This document shows, piece by piece, positions 18,692-26,900 of a DNA stretch of 64,000 nt. A model generated the notes under the pieces. That model made no database searches, was not told the origin of the DNA, and saw only the letters and a list, made by a program, of their open reading frames with translations. Origin of the DNA: Mycobacterium decipiens (lineage in GTDB: Bacteria; Actinomycetota; Actinomycetes; Mycobacteriales; Mycobacteriaceae); NCBI RefSeq assembly GCF_963853665.1, contig NZ_OY970459.1, forward strand, positions 806,001-870,000, written 5' to 3'. A program made the position numbers and the translations under genes. The stretch's first letter is position 1. Each line of letters begins with the position of its first letter.

Positions 18692-19495
18692 ATGTCGATG
18701 TCAAAGGTCACGGAAACGTCGTCTGCAACTCGAGCACGCTCCGTACACCACCCCTCGGTCAAGCGGGAGCTGAGCGAGTCCCCACATCCGGATTGGGTGC
18801 AGCGCATGATCCCGGGCCTGCAGCGCGAGCTAGCCGAGGTTCTTGACTGCCCGCTATTCCGCGCCACTGTCGAGGGGCCGCTGCCCGAGCGGTCCTGGCG
18901 GAACACAGTGAAGGAATTCTTCGGGGTCGTCGAATCTTTCCCCAAGTACATGGGTATCTCCCTGGCCAAGACCACTTTCGGGCGGCGTCCGGGAGACGCC
19001 TTGGCCCGCGATTGGCTCATCGGCAACATCCGCACCGAGGCCCGACACGCGCAGTGGTACATCGACTGGGCGGTCGGGCTCGGGATTAGGTACGAGGAGC
19101 TGGTCGAGCACCGGCCAGGCCCCGAGGTCCTCGCCGTGCAGGAGTTCCTCTGGTCGATGGCATACCGAGGCAGCCTCGCGGAGTCCTTCGCTGCGGTCAA
19201 CTACGCCATCGAGGGGAGTACTGGCGAGTGGACCCGCCTGGTCATCCCCGCATTCCGACAGTACTTCGGCGACGACAAGCAGACGCTCATGTGGCTGGTC
19301 GAGCACGCGGAGTACGACGACGCACACCCGCGTGAGGCGCTCGAACTAATCAAGCTGACGGTGACCGACGAGGCCGACCAGAGGAAGACCGAGTACGCCG
19401 CCCGCCGGTCGCTGCAGCTCTTCCGGCGCGGTTTCGATGCCTGCCATACGCTGCATACGGCCCCCGGGCGCGGGTTGGATCCGCATGCCTTGTGA
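18692..19495 (+). CDS. Haem-oxygenase-like diiron protein (TenA/PqqC superfamily, 'iron-containing redox enzyme')
   Basis: With ATG 18692 the protein is 267 residues, all-helical in pattern, like the PqqC/TenA/haem-oxygenase fold. Candidate metal ligands are E116 and H119 (TEARHAQW), E174 (YAIEGSTGEW) and the D209-x2-H212 pair in HAEYDDAHPREA, spaced like haem-oxygenase-like diiron oxidases (HDOs). HDOs carry out N-oxygenation, C-C cleavage or terminal-alkene formation, usually in natural-product pathways. An in-frame ATG at 18629 would add a poorly conserved-looking 21-residue leader and is not preferred. The Rieske oxygenase follows after 126 bp on the same strand, suggesting a two-oxygenase unit. 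Fold assignment is good; reaction unknown. Confidence 0.75.
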   Translation: MSMSKVTETSSATRARSVHHPSVKRELSESPHPDWVQRMIPGLQRELAEVLDCPLFRATVEGPLPERSWRNTVKEFFGVVESFPKYMGISLAKTTFGRRPGDALARDWLIGNIRTEARHAQWYIDWAVGLGIRYEELVEHRPGPEVLAVQEFLWSMAYRGSLAESFAAVNYAIEGSTGEWTRLVIPAFRQYFGDDKQTLMWLVEHAEYDDAHPREALELIKLTVTDEADQRKTEYAARRSLQLFRRGFDACHTLHTAPGRGLDPHAL

Positions 19496-19621
19496 TTCCT
19501 CACCGCGGTCGGCTCGCGCCAGATCGAGCACCTCGGCTTTGGCGCTGGACAGGTTCGACTACTGACCAAATGCCGATGACTGAATCTTCAGAGAAATGCG
19601 TACCATTGGAGACGATTATCC

Positions 19622-20716
19622 GTGTGGGTTCCTGTCCTTGAGTCCGACGGGCTGAAGAGCGATCGGCCGGTGCGGCTTTCGTATTGGGGCACGCCAGTCG
19701 TGGTGTTTCGGACCAGCTCCGGTCGGCTGGGAGCTATAGAGGATGCGTGTGGCCATCGCGGTGTGCCGCTCTCGCAAGGCTGCATTCGCGGTGAGCAGAT
19801 TCAATGCGGGTTTCATCACTTTCGGTTCGATATTAATGGTCGCTGTACACATATTCCCGCGGTGTTCGGAGCCGACGAGGGGTTTCGCCGCCGATGCAAT
19901 GTCCGAAAATTCTTTATCCGAGAAGAGGTCGGGCTGATCTGGATTTCGGTGGAAGACGAACCGGAAGCGGAGTTCCCCGTTGATGCTTCGCTTCTGCCTG
20001 ATGACCGCATTACTGCAACCGGGTCGTTTAACGTTGACGGTGATTTGCGGGTCTGGCTGGATCATTTTCTCGACATCCCCCACTGCATTTGGGCGCATGC
20101 CGAAAGCGCGTATTTTGGATCGCCTGAACGTCCTGCCGAATTGGCTTCGGTTAGGGTTGGCATTGGGAATGCTAGTCGGTACCCGGTGCGGCGGGCAATC
20201 GAGATGGCGTTTTGTATTGAAGATGACGGCCGCTACGCACGGTACGCGGTTCCTGTGCGGATGCTAGCGGTCATGGATCGCATCAAGAAGAGGCTGCATC
20301 GGAATTTGCGAGCGGGGTGTACAAGTCATTTAAAGGTGCGTGCCGACTTGGTGACGCCACTATGTCAGGAAACCAGATCACGCGTCGGTCCGCTGAAAGT
20401 TTGCGCCTGGACAGGAATCAATCCTTTGTCAGCAGGTAAGAACCAATTCATCTATTCTCTTGTGGCCGACGCTCGCAACCGTGGTTGGATAAGCCGAATC
20501 TTCGGACGCAAGCTACTACATGATTTTGTTCGCTACCATCTGGGTGTGGAGGATGGGAATTTCCTGGCTTATGCCCGATACTTCGACGATGAACGACTCT
20601 GCGCTACAGACCTTGACTCAACAGTGCTGGCGATGCGCGAAATGTTCACCACCTACCAGCGGGAGAAGGGCAAACTTTACCCCGACGACTCGCTCATTCA
20701 CGCCATTCGCTACTGA
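19622..20716 (+). CDS. Rieske [2Fe-2S] non-haem iron oxygenase, alpha-subunit type
   Basis: The 364-residue protein has a Rieske centre with C43-x-H45 (ACGHRG) and C62-x2-H65 (QCGFHH), then the mononuclear iron site in DHFLDIPHCIWAH: D151-x2-H154-x4-H159, the usual 2-His-1-carboxylate spacing. Such oxygenases hydroxylate, demethylate or cyclise organic substrates and need a reductase, which is not encoded here. The start is GTG 19622 with a GGAG site 10 bp upstream. A plausible N-terminus (ATG 19570, MPMTESSEKCVPLETI) lies in another frame, so a one-base loss near 19615-19622 may have shortened the protein. Codon third positions are visibly more AT-rich than in flanking backbone genes, consistent with transfer. 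Confidence 0.83.
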   Translation: MWVPVLESDGLKSDRPVRLSYWGTPVVVFRTSSGRLGAIEDACGHRGVPLSQGCIRGEQIQCGFHHFRFDINGRCTHIPAVFGADEGFRRRCNVRKFFIREEVGLIWISVEDEPEAEFPVDASLLPDDRITATGSFNVDGDLRVWLDHFLDIPHCIWAHAESAYFGSPERPAELASVRVGIGNASRYPVRRAIEMAFCIEDDGRYARYAVPVRMLAVMDRIKKRLHRNLRAGCTSHLKVRADLVTPLCQETRSRVGPLKVCAWTGINPLSAGKNQFIYSLVADARNRGWISRIFGRKLLHDFVRYHLGVEDGNFLAYARYFDDERLCATDLDSTVLAMREMFTTYQREKGKLYPDDSLIHAIRY

Positions 20717-20800
20717 ATGATCGTTATGTAACACGAACGACTTCTGGCCGGATCCCGTGAACTGGTCCACGTGATCTGGCTCCGCCGTTCCGGGCCGTGG

Positions 20801-21045
20801 TTATGCGAGTTGAGGGACCGAATAGGTGGATCTGCCGAATGTCTGGAACTTTGTCGGGCTGACGCTACTGAGGTGGCTGTGGCGGCGTTCGGCTTTGTAG
20901 AAGTTGGCGATGTAGTCGGCCACGGCGGCGGCCAGTTCCAGGGTGCTTGACCATTGCGAATGTCGAGCAATTCGACCTGAATCCGGGCCCAGAATGACTC
21001 CATGGCGGCGTCACCGAATTCATCGCCGACGGCAGCCCGAGTGCC
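20801..21045 (-). pseudogene. IS3-family transposase OrfB remnant (frameshifted)
   Basis: The minus strand begins DAAMESFWARIQVELLD, the typical '(N)AxxESFWxxLKxEL' region holding the last catalytic glutamate of IS3-type transposases. After a frameshift it continues as LELAAAVADYIANFYKAERR and HSHLSSVSPTKFQ to a TAA at 20801-20803. The upstream D-D part is absent. It sits just after the Rieske gene, tail to tail. Confidence 0.72.
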
Positions 21046-21700
21046 AGCTGTGCACCGAATCGATCTACCAGGCGATTTATGACCCGCGGATCACGTTGAC
21101 TCGTCCAGCCAAACGTCGGCGGCGACGGCGCCGGTGTCGCGTGCAGGGCCTGGAACTCCGTGGCCGGCTCACCAATATGACGATGATCGCTGATCGACCC
21201 GCCGAGGTTGATGACCGGGTGCAGGTCGGGCACTGGGAAGGTGACTGCCTCATGGGCGCCGGAAACCGTTCGGCGATTGGCACTTGGGTGGACGTGTGAT
21301 CCGCTTGCTGGTGCTGGTCCATGTGCCTGCCGAGTGCCCGAAGGCCGAGGCGGTACGTGAAGGAATCACCGAGATGCTCGGCGTGTTCCCGCCCCATCTT
21401 CGACGGACGCTGACCTGGGCTCAGGGCAAGGAACTTTCACTGCACCAACAGATCACCGCCGACATGGGATGCAGGTGTTCTTCTGTGACGCGCACTCGCC
21501 GTGGCAGCGCGGATCCAATGAGAACATGAACGGCCTACTGCGGGACTACTCCCCGAAAGGCGCCAATTTGGCCAACATCACACCCGCGCAACTGCAGTAC
21601 GTTGCAGACGAAATCAATCACCGGCCACGCGAAACCCTGGGCTGGGCCCGACCGGCCGACCTCATCGCCGACGCCGCTATCGCCAGCACAGCACAAGTTG
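21045..21700 (+). pseudogene. IS30-family transposase remnant (two frameshifts)
   Basis: Three consecutive pieces in different frames together spell an IS30 transposase without its N-terminus: CTESIYQAIYDPRITLTRPA through DRVQVGHWEGDCLMGAG (first catalytic D), then VIRLLVLVHVPAECPKAEAV and LRRTLTWAQGKEL (second D position changed to Q-G), then FFCDAHSPWQRGSNENMNGL (final E) and ETLGWARPADLIAD. Frame changes fall near 21297 and 21475. The element is inactive. No terminal inverted repeats were identified by eye. Confidence 0.78.
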
Positions 21701-21714
21701 CTGCCGGGGATTGG

Positions 21715-22200
21715 TCAGCCCCAAACGATCGCGGTGGGATCACGATCCACCTCCGTCAGCAACTCACCGACACTGACCGTGGGCGACACATGATCGTAGG
21801 TGTGGAAACCCAAGTTACGGTCACGCCAATATAGCGACCACAACCCGCTCGTCGTCGTATAGCCCAACCGCGTAATCAGCGATTGTGTCCACTCCGCACC
21901 CATGTCCGCCCGCCACGGCGGACGACGCTCCGCGATCGTCAAATGACGGTCAGCAACGTCTAGCTCGACTCGCACCTCGTCACGGACATGCGCAGGCACC
22001 CTGTCCCGACACCACCGCTGAACCCGGGCAACCGGGGACAGCGCAAGGACATTGATGGTGTTGGTTGTGGTCGCCCAGGCCGCTGAATGATCGTTTGCCA
22101 CAGGAGAGGACTGCTCGCGTGGGGAGTCAGTCGCAGCCGCTGCTCGAGGCGCCAGGGTGGCCGCGGCAATCCGACGCCGGGCGATCGTGGTGTCGGGCAA
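21715..22200 (-). CDS. DUF3024 protein with 5' end replaced by the direct repeat
   Basis: The conserved part is VARVQRWCRDRVPAHVRDEV, then RHLTIAERRPPWRADMG, then GLWSLYWRDRNLGFHTYDHV and LLTEVDRDPTAIVWG, which I recognise as DUF3024, a small actinobacterial family without known function. Upstream of about 22031 the open frame runs through the reverse complement of the 95-bp repeat (SPREQSSPVANDHSAAWATT), so those residues are not native DUF3024. The only start codon at the 5' end is TTG 22198-22200. The native start seems to have been cut off by the event that placed the right repeat. Expression is doubtful. Confidence 0.55.
   Translation of the reverse strand: MPDTTIARRRIAAATLAPRAAAATDSPREQSSPVANDHSAAWATTTNTINVLALSPVARVQRWCRDRVPAHVRDEVRVELDVADRHLTIAERRPPWRADMGAEWTQSLITRLGYTTTSGLWSLYWRDRNLGFHTYDHVSPTVSVGELLTEVDRDPTAIVWG
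22032..22126. repeat. Right copy of 95-bp direct repeat
   Basis: Second copy of the mannosidase 3' end and its downstream flank (see 16599-16693), lying 5433 bp away in direct orientation. Here the sequence upstream is DUF3024 rather than mannosidase, so this copy is only a 3' tail. The spacing is exact across the whole repeat with no indels. Confidence 0.92.
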
Positions 22201-22208
22201 GTGGTCGG

Positions 22209-22664
22209 TCAGCCGCCGAGCGCTGCGATCAGGTCCTTGATCTTGCCGGTCTCGGCCTCGGTCGTTGGCTCTTCCGACTCGATTGCCTCAATCAGGTCGG
22301 CCCGCAGCCCGGCGCCGTTGGCGGCTTCCTGTGCCGTCAGTTTGGCCCGCTTGCGGGCGACGTAGAGGCGTTGGCCGAGTGTGGATCCCGGGCCGTTGGC
22401 CGCACGCTCCATGAGCGCGTCATACGCTTTCCGTGCGCCGCTGAGGGACACCACAACCGCTGGAGTGACCCGGCTTCGGGCGGCCGCCTGGGTCAGCGAG
22501 CTCTCGAGCTTGCGCAGGCCCGCCAAAACCACGCCCGCCCGGTCGCCGAACTCCGGGTCCTCGGTTTCGGGTAGCGACTCGATGGCCGCGGAGAACATGT
22601 ACATCGCAGCGTCCGCGACACCGACGATAACCTGAGCTTCTCCCTCGTTTTCCGCACTGCCCAC
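22209..22664 (-). CDS. Small protein with C-terminal HTH (XRE-like) domain
   Basis: The 151-residue protein starts at GTG 22662-22664, behind a GAGGA site. Residues about 1-90 are helical and unrecognised. Residues about 95-150 (GSTLGQRLYVARKRAKLTAQ, EAANGAGLRADLIEAIESEE) look like a Cro/CI-type helix-turn-helix. It may bind DNA or act as a cytoplasmic adaptor, as some mycobacterial proteins of this shape are annotated only as hypothetical. It lies outside the repeat-bounded island, between the right repeat and the Rv0585c-like gene. The 194 bp up to that gene hold nothing recognisable. Confidence 0.6.
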   Translation of the reverse strand: MGSAENEGEAQVIVGVADAAMYMFSAAIESLPETEDPEFGDRAGVVLAGLRKLESSLTQAAARSRVTPAVVVSLSGARKAYDALMERAANGPGSTLGQRLYVARKRAKLTAQEAANGAGLRADLIEAIESEEPTTEAETGKIKDLIAALGG

Positions 22665-22858
22665 GGTTCCTCAATTCTTTTGCGGTGCACGCGCACGTGC
22701 AACCACCTGGATGATCGGCTGCACGATGCCTCGGGGCTGAGCGAGCAGCACCAGAGTCGATGAAGAACATAGTTCTTCTACGTAAGCATTTCAAGATCTG
22801 TTGTCACGAAATTCCGAAAACGCTGGGCGTCGGGTCGAAGCGCCGGCGGCTTGGTCTA

Positions 22859-25246
22859 TTAGATCAATTCCTTTCTGGTCAGCCAGCGCATCACCTGCCA
22901 GCCGGCGAATACCGGCAGCCAACAGGTCAAGAGTCGGTAAAGCAGCACTGACGGCACACCCACGGCCGCGGGTACACCGAAGGCGGCCAGCCCACCGATC
23001 AGCGCCGCCTCCACCGCGCCGACGCCGCCCGGGGTGGGGGCGGCCGAGGCGAGGGTCCCGCCGACCATCGTCACCACCGTTACGGTAACGAACGTCGTGC
23101 CGCCGCCGAAGGCTTCGATGCTGGCCCAAAGTGCCAACGCCGCTCCGAGAGTGGTTCCGGCGCAACCAAGTACGATCAGTGCCAACCGTTTCGGTTCCCG
23201 GGCCAGCGCGATGAGATCGTTCGTTACCTCTTTGAGCTTGGGGCGCACCGCCGTCGCCAGCCAGCGCCGCAGCCTCGGCACCAGGAGCAGCGTGCCGACT
23301 ATGCCCAGCGCTACACCAGAGATCAGGTACAGCACCGCGGCATTCGGGACAAAATGAGCCAGTTCGGTCGACGTGCCGGCAACGGCGCTGAACAGGATCA
23401 GCAACGTGAGGTGGACGATCACCTGTACTGATTGCTGCAACGCCACCGCGGCGGTGGCCCGCAATGCGTTCAGACCCCCCTTCTGCAGGAACCGAGTGCT
23501 CAGCGCCAGCCCGCCGACGCCGGCCGGGGTGGTCGTTGCCGCAAAAGTGTTGGCTACCTGCATGATTGACAGCTTCCAAAAGCTGACCAGCCCGTCGGCG
23601 CAGGCCCACAATGCCGCCGCAGCACCGACATACGTCAACGCCGACACCGCCAAGCCCAATAGCGCCCACCACCAGTTCGCATTTCGCAGCTCGGAAAAGA
23701 ACGTCGGTACGGTGCTGATGAAGGGGTAAGCGACATAGACCAGCGCACCGATGAGTACCAGTTGAATGATCTGGCCGCGGCTGAACCGGGTGATGGTTTC
23801 GGCTTTGATCTGATCCGCGCCCGTTTGGCGCATCACCTCGGCGCGGGCGCTGGCGATGACGGCGTTCGGGTCGGCTACCGACTCTCTGATTCGCTTTGGC
23901 ACCGCGGATTTGGTGAGTCTGCGCGATGCGGCCAGCACGGTTTTATGGCCGAACGCGTCGATCGCTGCGGTCACGGCGGACTCGGCGTCATACAGCGCTG
24001 ACGTCGTAACCAGGAGTTGGGCCAGGTCGGATTGAAGTTGGGCATCGGTGGCGCCGTATTCGGCGCCGCCAAACCCGCCGAAGCGCACCGCGCCGTCGTC
24101 GACGGTGATCTCGCCGCTGGACAGGTCGCCGTGGGAGATCAGCTGGTCGTGCAGGGTTCGCAGTGCCTCCCACACGCGGGCAACCGGCGTGGTCCCGGCG
24201 CATTCGCTGATGCCGATTCCGCGAACGGGCTGGTGCGCGTACAGGGTCCAGCCCCGGTCGAGCGGGCATGCAGCGATCACCGTCGTATTGGCCACACCCG
24301 CATCGCCGATGGCAATGGCCATCAGCGCCCGATGCTCGATGGCGCGGCGCATGGAGGCTTGTAGGGGCGGGGTCTCGGTGCCGCGCAGCGTCAGCTTCAG
24401 CCAGAGTTGGCGCAGTGCGCCTCCGCCGCTTTGGTGCGGGCCGTACAACTCGATCAGCGCCTCGTTCGATGCCCCGCCATCGGGGTTCTCGCACTCGGCT
24501 GACAGCACGAGTGGGCCGGGTCCGGCCGGCCGCACCACGGTGAGCCCGGACACGACGAATCCGCGTTTGGCCAACGCGCGAACCGCACCATCCAGCGGCA
24601 CCTCGAGCGCGGGTGTGCCCACGACCAGGACCACCAACGCTCCGACCAACCAGCCCACCGCCAGCCCCAACAATGAGCGGGCCGGCACTATGGCGCTGAC
24701 CACCAGATGGATCGGCACGAAGGCCAGTAGCAGCGCCCACCACCAGTGTCGCCAGCGTGCGGGCAGCCACGGACCGGACACGGTGAGCACCGCCGCGAGC
24801 ATCGCGATCCAGCGTGGGTCGTCGAGGAACTGGGCCAGCAGCGTGGTGAGCCGGTCGGAGAGGTCAAAGTGCCATCGGGGGGCCGCGATGCGGTTGCTGC
24901 TGATCGACAACGGGAGAACGGCCATAAGTCCTGCGGCCGCGTACGCGCCGAGCAGTTTCCACTGCCGGGAAATGATCAGACCGATCAGGATCACGAACGG
25001 CAAGGCCAGAATCGCGAGGCCGTACGCCAGGTACACCAGATCGGATTGCGACGCGGACAAGACCCCGACGATCTCCGAGATGGATCTCTCCAGCGCCACC
25101 CACTGCGGGCGGGTGATCAACGAGCTGGTGATGACCGCCACGAGGTAGACCGCCGCGAGGGCCAGCCGGATGATGTCGTTGGTGCGCCTGGTCAGTGGTT
25201 GCAGCAAGCGACCGGAAACGGTGATATCGCGTCCGTCAACTCGCAT
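22859..25246 (-). CDS. Integral membrane protein with C-terminal flippase-like (UPF0104/LPG-synthase type) domain (Rv0585c-like)
   Basis: Starting at ATG 25244-25246 (MRVDGRDITVSGRLLQ) the protein is 795 residues, the length I recall for Rv0585c. Residues about 20-200 contain six or so transmembrane segments. Residues about 230-460 form a soluble domain resembling a kinase-like or phosphotransferase fold (the stretch LHDQLISHGDLSSGEITVDD contains an HGDL catalytic-loop motif). Residues about 490-790 form the polytopic lysylphosphatidylglycerol-synthase/flippase-like domain (FAATTTPAGVGGLALSTRFL, ASAAPTPGGVGAVEAALIGG). This architecture suggests modification or translocation of a lipid; the substrate is unknown. 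It diverges from mce2R. Confidence 0.85.
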   Translation of the reverse strand: MRVDGRDITVSGRLLQPLTRRTNDIIRLALAAVYLVAVITSSLITRPQWVALERSISEIVGVLSASQSDLVYLAYGLAILALPFVILIGLIISRQWKLLGAYAAAGLMAVLPLSISSNRIAAPRWHFDLSDRLTTLLAQFLDDPRWIAMLAAVLTVSGPWLPARWRHWWWALLLAFVPIHLVVSAIVPARSLLGLAVGWLVGALVVLVVGTPALEVPLDGAVRALAKRGFVVSGLTVVRPAGPGPLVLSAECENPDGGASNEALIELYGPHQSGGGALRQLWLKLTLRGTETPPLQASMRRAIEHRALMAIAIGDAGVANTTVIAACPLDRGWTLYAHQPVRGIGISECAGTTPVARVWEALRTLHDQLISHGDLSSGEITVDDGAVRFGGFGGAEYGATDAQLQSDLAQLLVTTSALYDAESAVTAAIDAFGHKTVLAASRRLTKSAVPKRIRESVADPNAVIASARAEVMRQTGADQIKAETITRFSRGQIIQLVLIGALVYVAYPFISTVPTFFSELRNANWWWALLGLAVSALTYVGAAAALWACADGLVSFWKLSIMQVANTFAATTTPAGVGGLALSTRFLQKGGLNALRATAAVALQQSVQVIVHLTLLILFSAVAGTSTELAHFVPNAAVLYLISGVALGIVGTLLLVPRLRRWLATAVRPKLKEVTNDLIALAREPKRLALIVLGCAGTTLGAALALWASIEAFGGGTTFVTVTVVTMVGGTLASAAPTPGGVGAVEAALIGGLAAFGVPAAVGVPSVLLYRLLTCWLPVFAGWQVMRWLTRKELI

Positions 25247-25350
25247 GTGGTAACGATCTTTCGGATCAGCGGCGCACTGTCTGATGCCGCGTAGCGGCCC
25301 CGCCGACAACTTAGCCGGATAACTGGGCCGCCGGAAGAGGTCTGGCCACT

Positions 25351-25378
25351 TGACGTCTTACCAATTTCGGGTAACACT
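25351..25378 (+). promoter_or_regulatory. Candidate mce2 operon promoter with overlapping palindrome
   Basis: TTGACG (25351-25356) and TAACAC (25373-25378), 16 bp apart, form a sigma-A-like promoter whose start point would fall near the ATG of mce2R at 25385. The inverted repeat TTACC-N7-GGTAA (25359-25375) lies across it, a fitting site for a FadR-type repressor, so autoregulation by Mce2R is likely. Read by eye only. Confidence 0.5.
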
Positions 25379-25384
25379 GGGCGC

Positions 25385-26104
25385 ATGGCACTGCAGCCGG
25401 TGACGCGCCGATCGGTGCCCGAACAGGTCTTCGAGCAGATCGCCGCCGATGTGCTCAGCGGGGAGCTGCAGCCTGGCGAGGCGTTGCCCAGCGAGCGCCG
25501 GTTGGCTGAGCTGCTTGGGGTGTCCCGGCCCGCCGTCCGCGAGGCGCTCAAGCGGCTTTCGGCGGCCGGTCTGGTCGAGGTGCGTCAAGGTGACGTCACC
25601 ACGGTGCGTGACTTCCGGCATTGCGCCGGCCTGGACCTGCTGCCCCGGTTGCTGTTTCGCCATGGCGAGCTCGACGTCTCGGTTGTCCGCAGCATGCTCG
25701 AGGCCCGGCTGCGCAACGGTCCCAAGGTTGCGGAACTGGCGGCCGAACGGCACGGACCCGAGTTGGCGGAAATTCTCGAGGACTCGCTGCGCGCGTTGGC
25801 GAGCGAGGAAGATCCCATCGAGTGGCAACGCCACACCCTCAAGTTCTGGGATCATGTGGTCGACAGCGCCGGTTCGATCGTATATCGGTTGATGTACAAC
25901 GCATTTCGTGCCGCGTATGAGTCGGCGTTAGCTGCCGTTGCCACCCGGATGACAGCCGAGGTCAAGCGTCCCGATGCCTACCGGAAGCTGGCCGATGCGA
26001 TTTGTTCGGGTGATCCGGCCGCAGCTAGGCAAGTCGCCCAAGACCTACTCGATCTTTCAAACATGACATTCATGGCCGCACTCGACACTCGGGGGAGTCG
26101 ATGA
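25385..26104 (+). CDS. mce2R: GntR/FadR-family transcriptional regulator Mce2R
   Basis: The 239-residue protein has an N-terminal winged helix of the GntR type ([56 protein letters not shown]) and a C-terminal all-helical FCD ligand domain of the FadR subfamily. It is the first gene of the mce2 operon and overlaps yrbE2A by ATGA (26101-26104). In M. tuberculosis, Mce2R (Rv0586) represses the mce2 operon; a fatty-acid-like effector is assumed for the family. A palindrome and promoter lie directly upstream, ending within a few bases of the start, so the transcript may be leaderless. Confidence 0.93.
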   Translation: MALQPVTRRSVPEQVFEQIAADVLSGELQPGEALPSERRLAELLGVSRPAVREALKRLSAAGLVEVRQGDVTTVRDFRHCAGLDLLPRLLFRHGELDVSVVRSMLEARLRNGPKVAELAAERHGPELAEILEDSLRALASEEDPIEWQRHTLKFWDHVVDSAGSIVYRLMYNAFRAAYESALAAVATRMTAEVKRPDAYRKLADAICSGDPAAARQVAQDLLDLSNMTFMAALDTRGSR

Positions 26105-26898
26105 CCACACACACCGTGATCGCCACCTATCTGCGCGACCAAATCCAGCCCGGGGTCGACGCGGTCGGCGGCTTCTACCGGACGTGCGTGCTGACCGGAA
26201 AGGCGTTGTTTCGAAGGCCCTTTCAGTGGCGTGAGGCGATCGAGCAGGGCTGGTTCATCACCAGCATCTCGCTACTGCCGACCTTGGCGGTCTCGATTCC
26301 GCTGACCGTGCTGATCATCTTCACGCTCAACATCCTGCTGGCCGAGTTCGGCGCCGCCGACATCTCCGGCGCGGGCGCGGCGCTGGGCGCGGTCACCCAG
26401 CTGGGCCCGCTGACCACCGTGCTGGTCATTGCGGGTGCTGGATCCACGGCCATCTGCGCCGACCTGGGCGCTCGCACCATCCGTGAGGAGATCGATGCGA
26501 TGGAGGTGCTCGGCATCGATCCCATCCACCGGCTGGTCGTGCCGCGCGTGGTGGCCGCGACCATCGTCGCGACACTGCTCAACGGCGCGGTGATAACCAT
26601 CGGCCTGGTCGGCGGGTTCATCTTCGGCGTGTATATCCAACACGTTTCGGCCAGCGCCTATGTCAGCACACTCACGCTGGTCACCGGGTTGCCCGAGGTG
26701 CTCATCTCGGTGGTCAAGTCGGCCACGTTCGGACTGATCGCCGGTTTGGTCGGCTGCTACCGCGGGCTGACCACCAAGGGCGGTCCCAAGGGCGTCGGCA
26801 CCGCCGTCAACGAGACGTTGGTGTTGTGCGTGATCGCGCTGTTCGCGATCAACGTGGTGCTGACCACGATCGGCGTGCGGTTCGGGACGGGGCGCTAA
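26101..26898 (+). CDS. yrbE2A: YrbE2A, MlaE-type permease subunit of the Mce2 lipid transporter
   Basis: The 265-residue protein is a MlaE/YrbE permease with five or six transmembrane segments. The conserved cytoplasmic coupling loop is clear in [20 protein letters not shown]. It would pair with YrbE2B to form the inner-membrane channel of an Mce transporter powered by the MceG (Mkl) ATPase, which is encoded elsewhere in mycobacteria. The start overlaps the mce2R stop. No defects are visible. Confidence 0.94.
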   Translation: MTTHTVIATYLRDQIQPGVDAVGGFYRTCVLTGKALFRRPFQWREAIEQGWFITSISLLPTLAVSIPLTVLIIFTLNILLAEFGAADISGAGAALGAVTQLGPLTTVLVIAGAGSTAICADLGARTIREEIDAMEVLGIDPIHRLVVPRVVAATIVATLLNGAVITIGLVGGFIFGVYIQHVSASAYVSTLTLVTGLPEVLISVVKSATFGLIAGLVGCYRGLTTKGGPKGVGTAVNETLVLCVIALFAINVVLTTIGVRFGTGR

Positions 26899-26900
26899 GC

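Noticed and set aside
18490..19200. A 236-residue minus-strand frame opposite the diiron candidate
   Set aside because: The plus-strand frame has helical haem-oxygenase-like sequence with ordered metal-ligand motifs; the other is a shadow.
21045..21700. IS30-type transposase as an active insertion sequence
   Set aside because: Two frameshifts, a missing N-terminus, a changed catalytic position and no visible terminal repeats.
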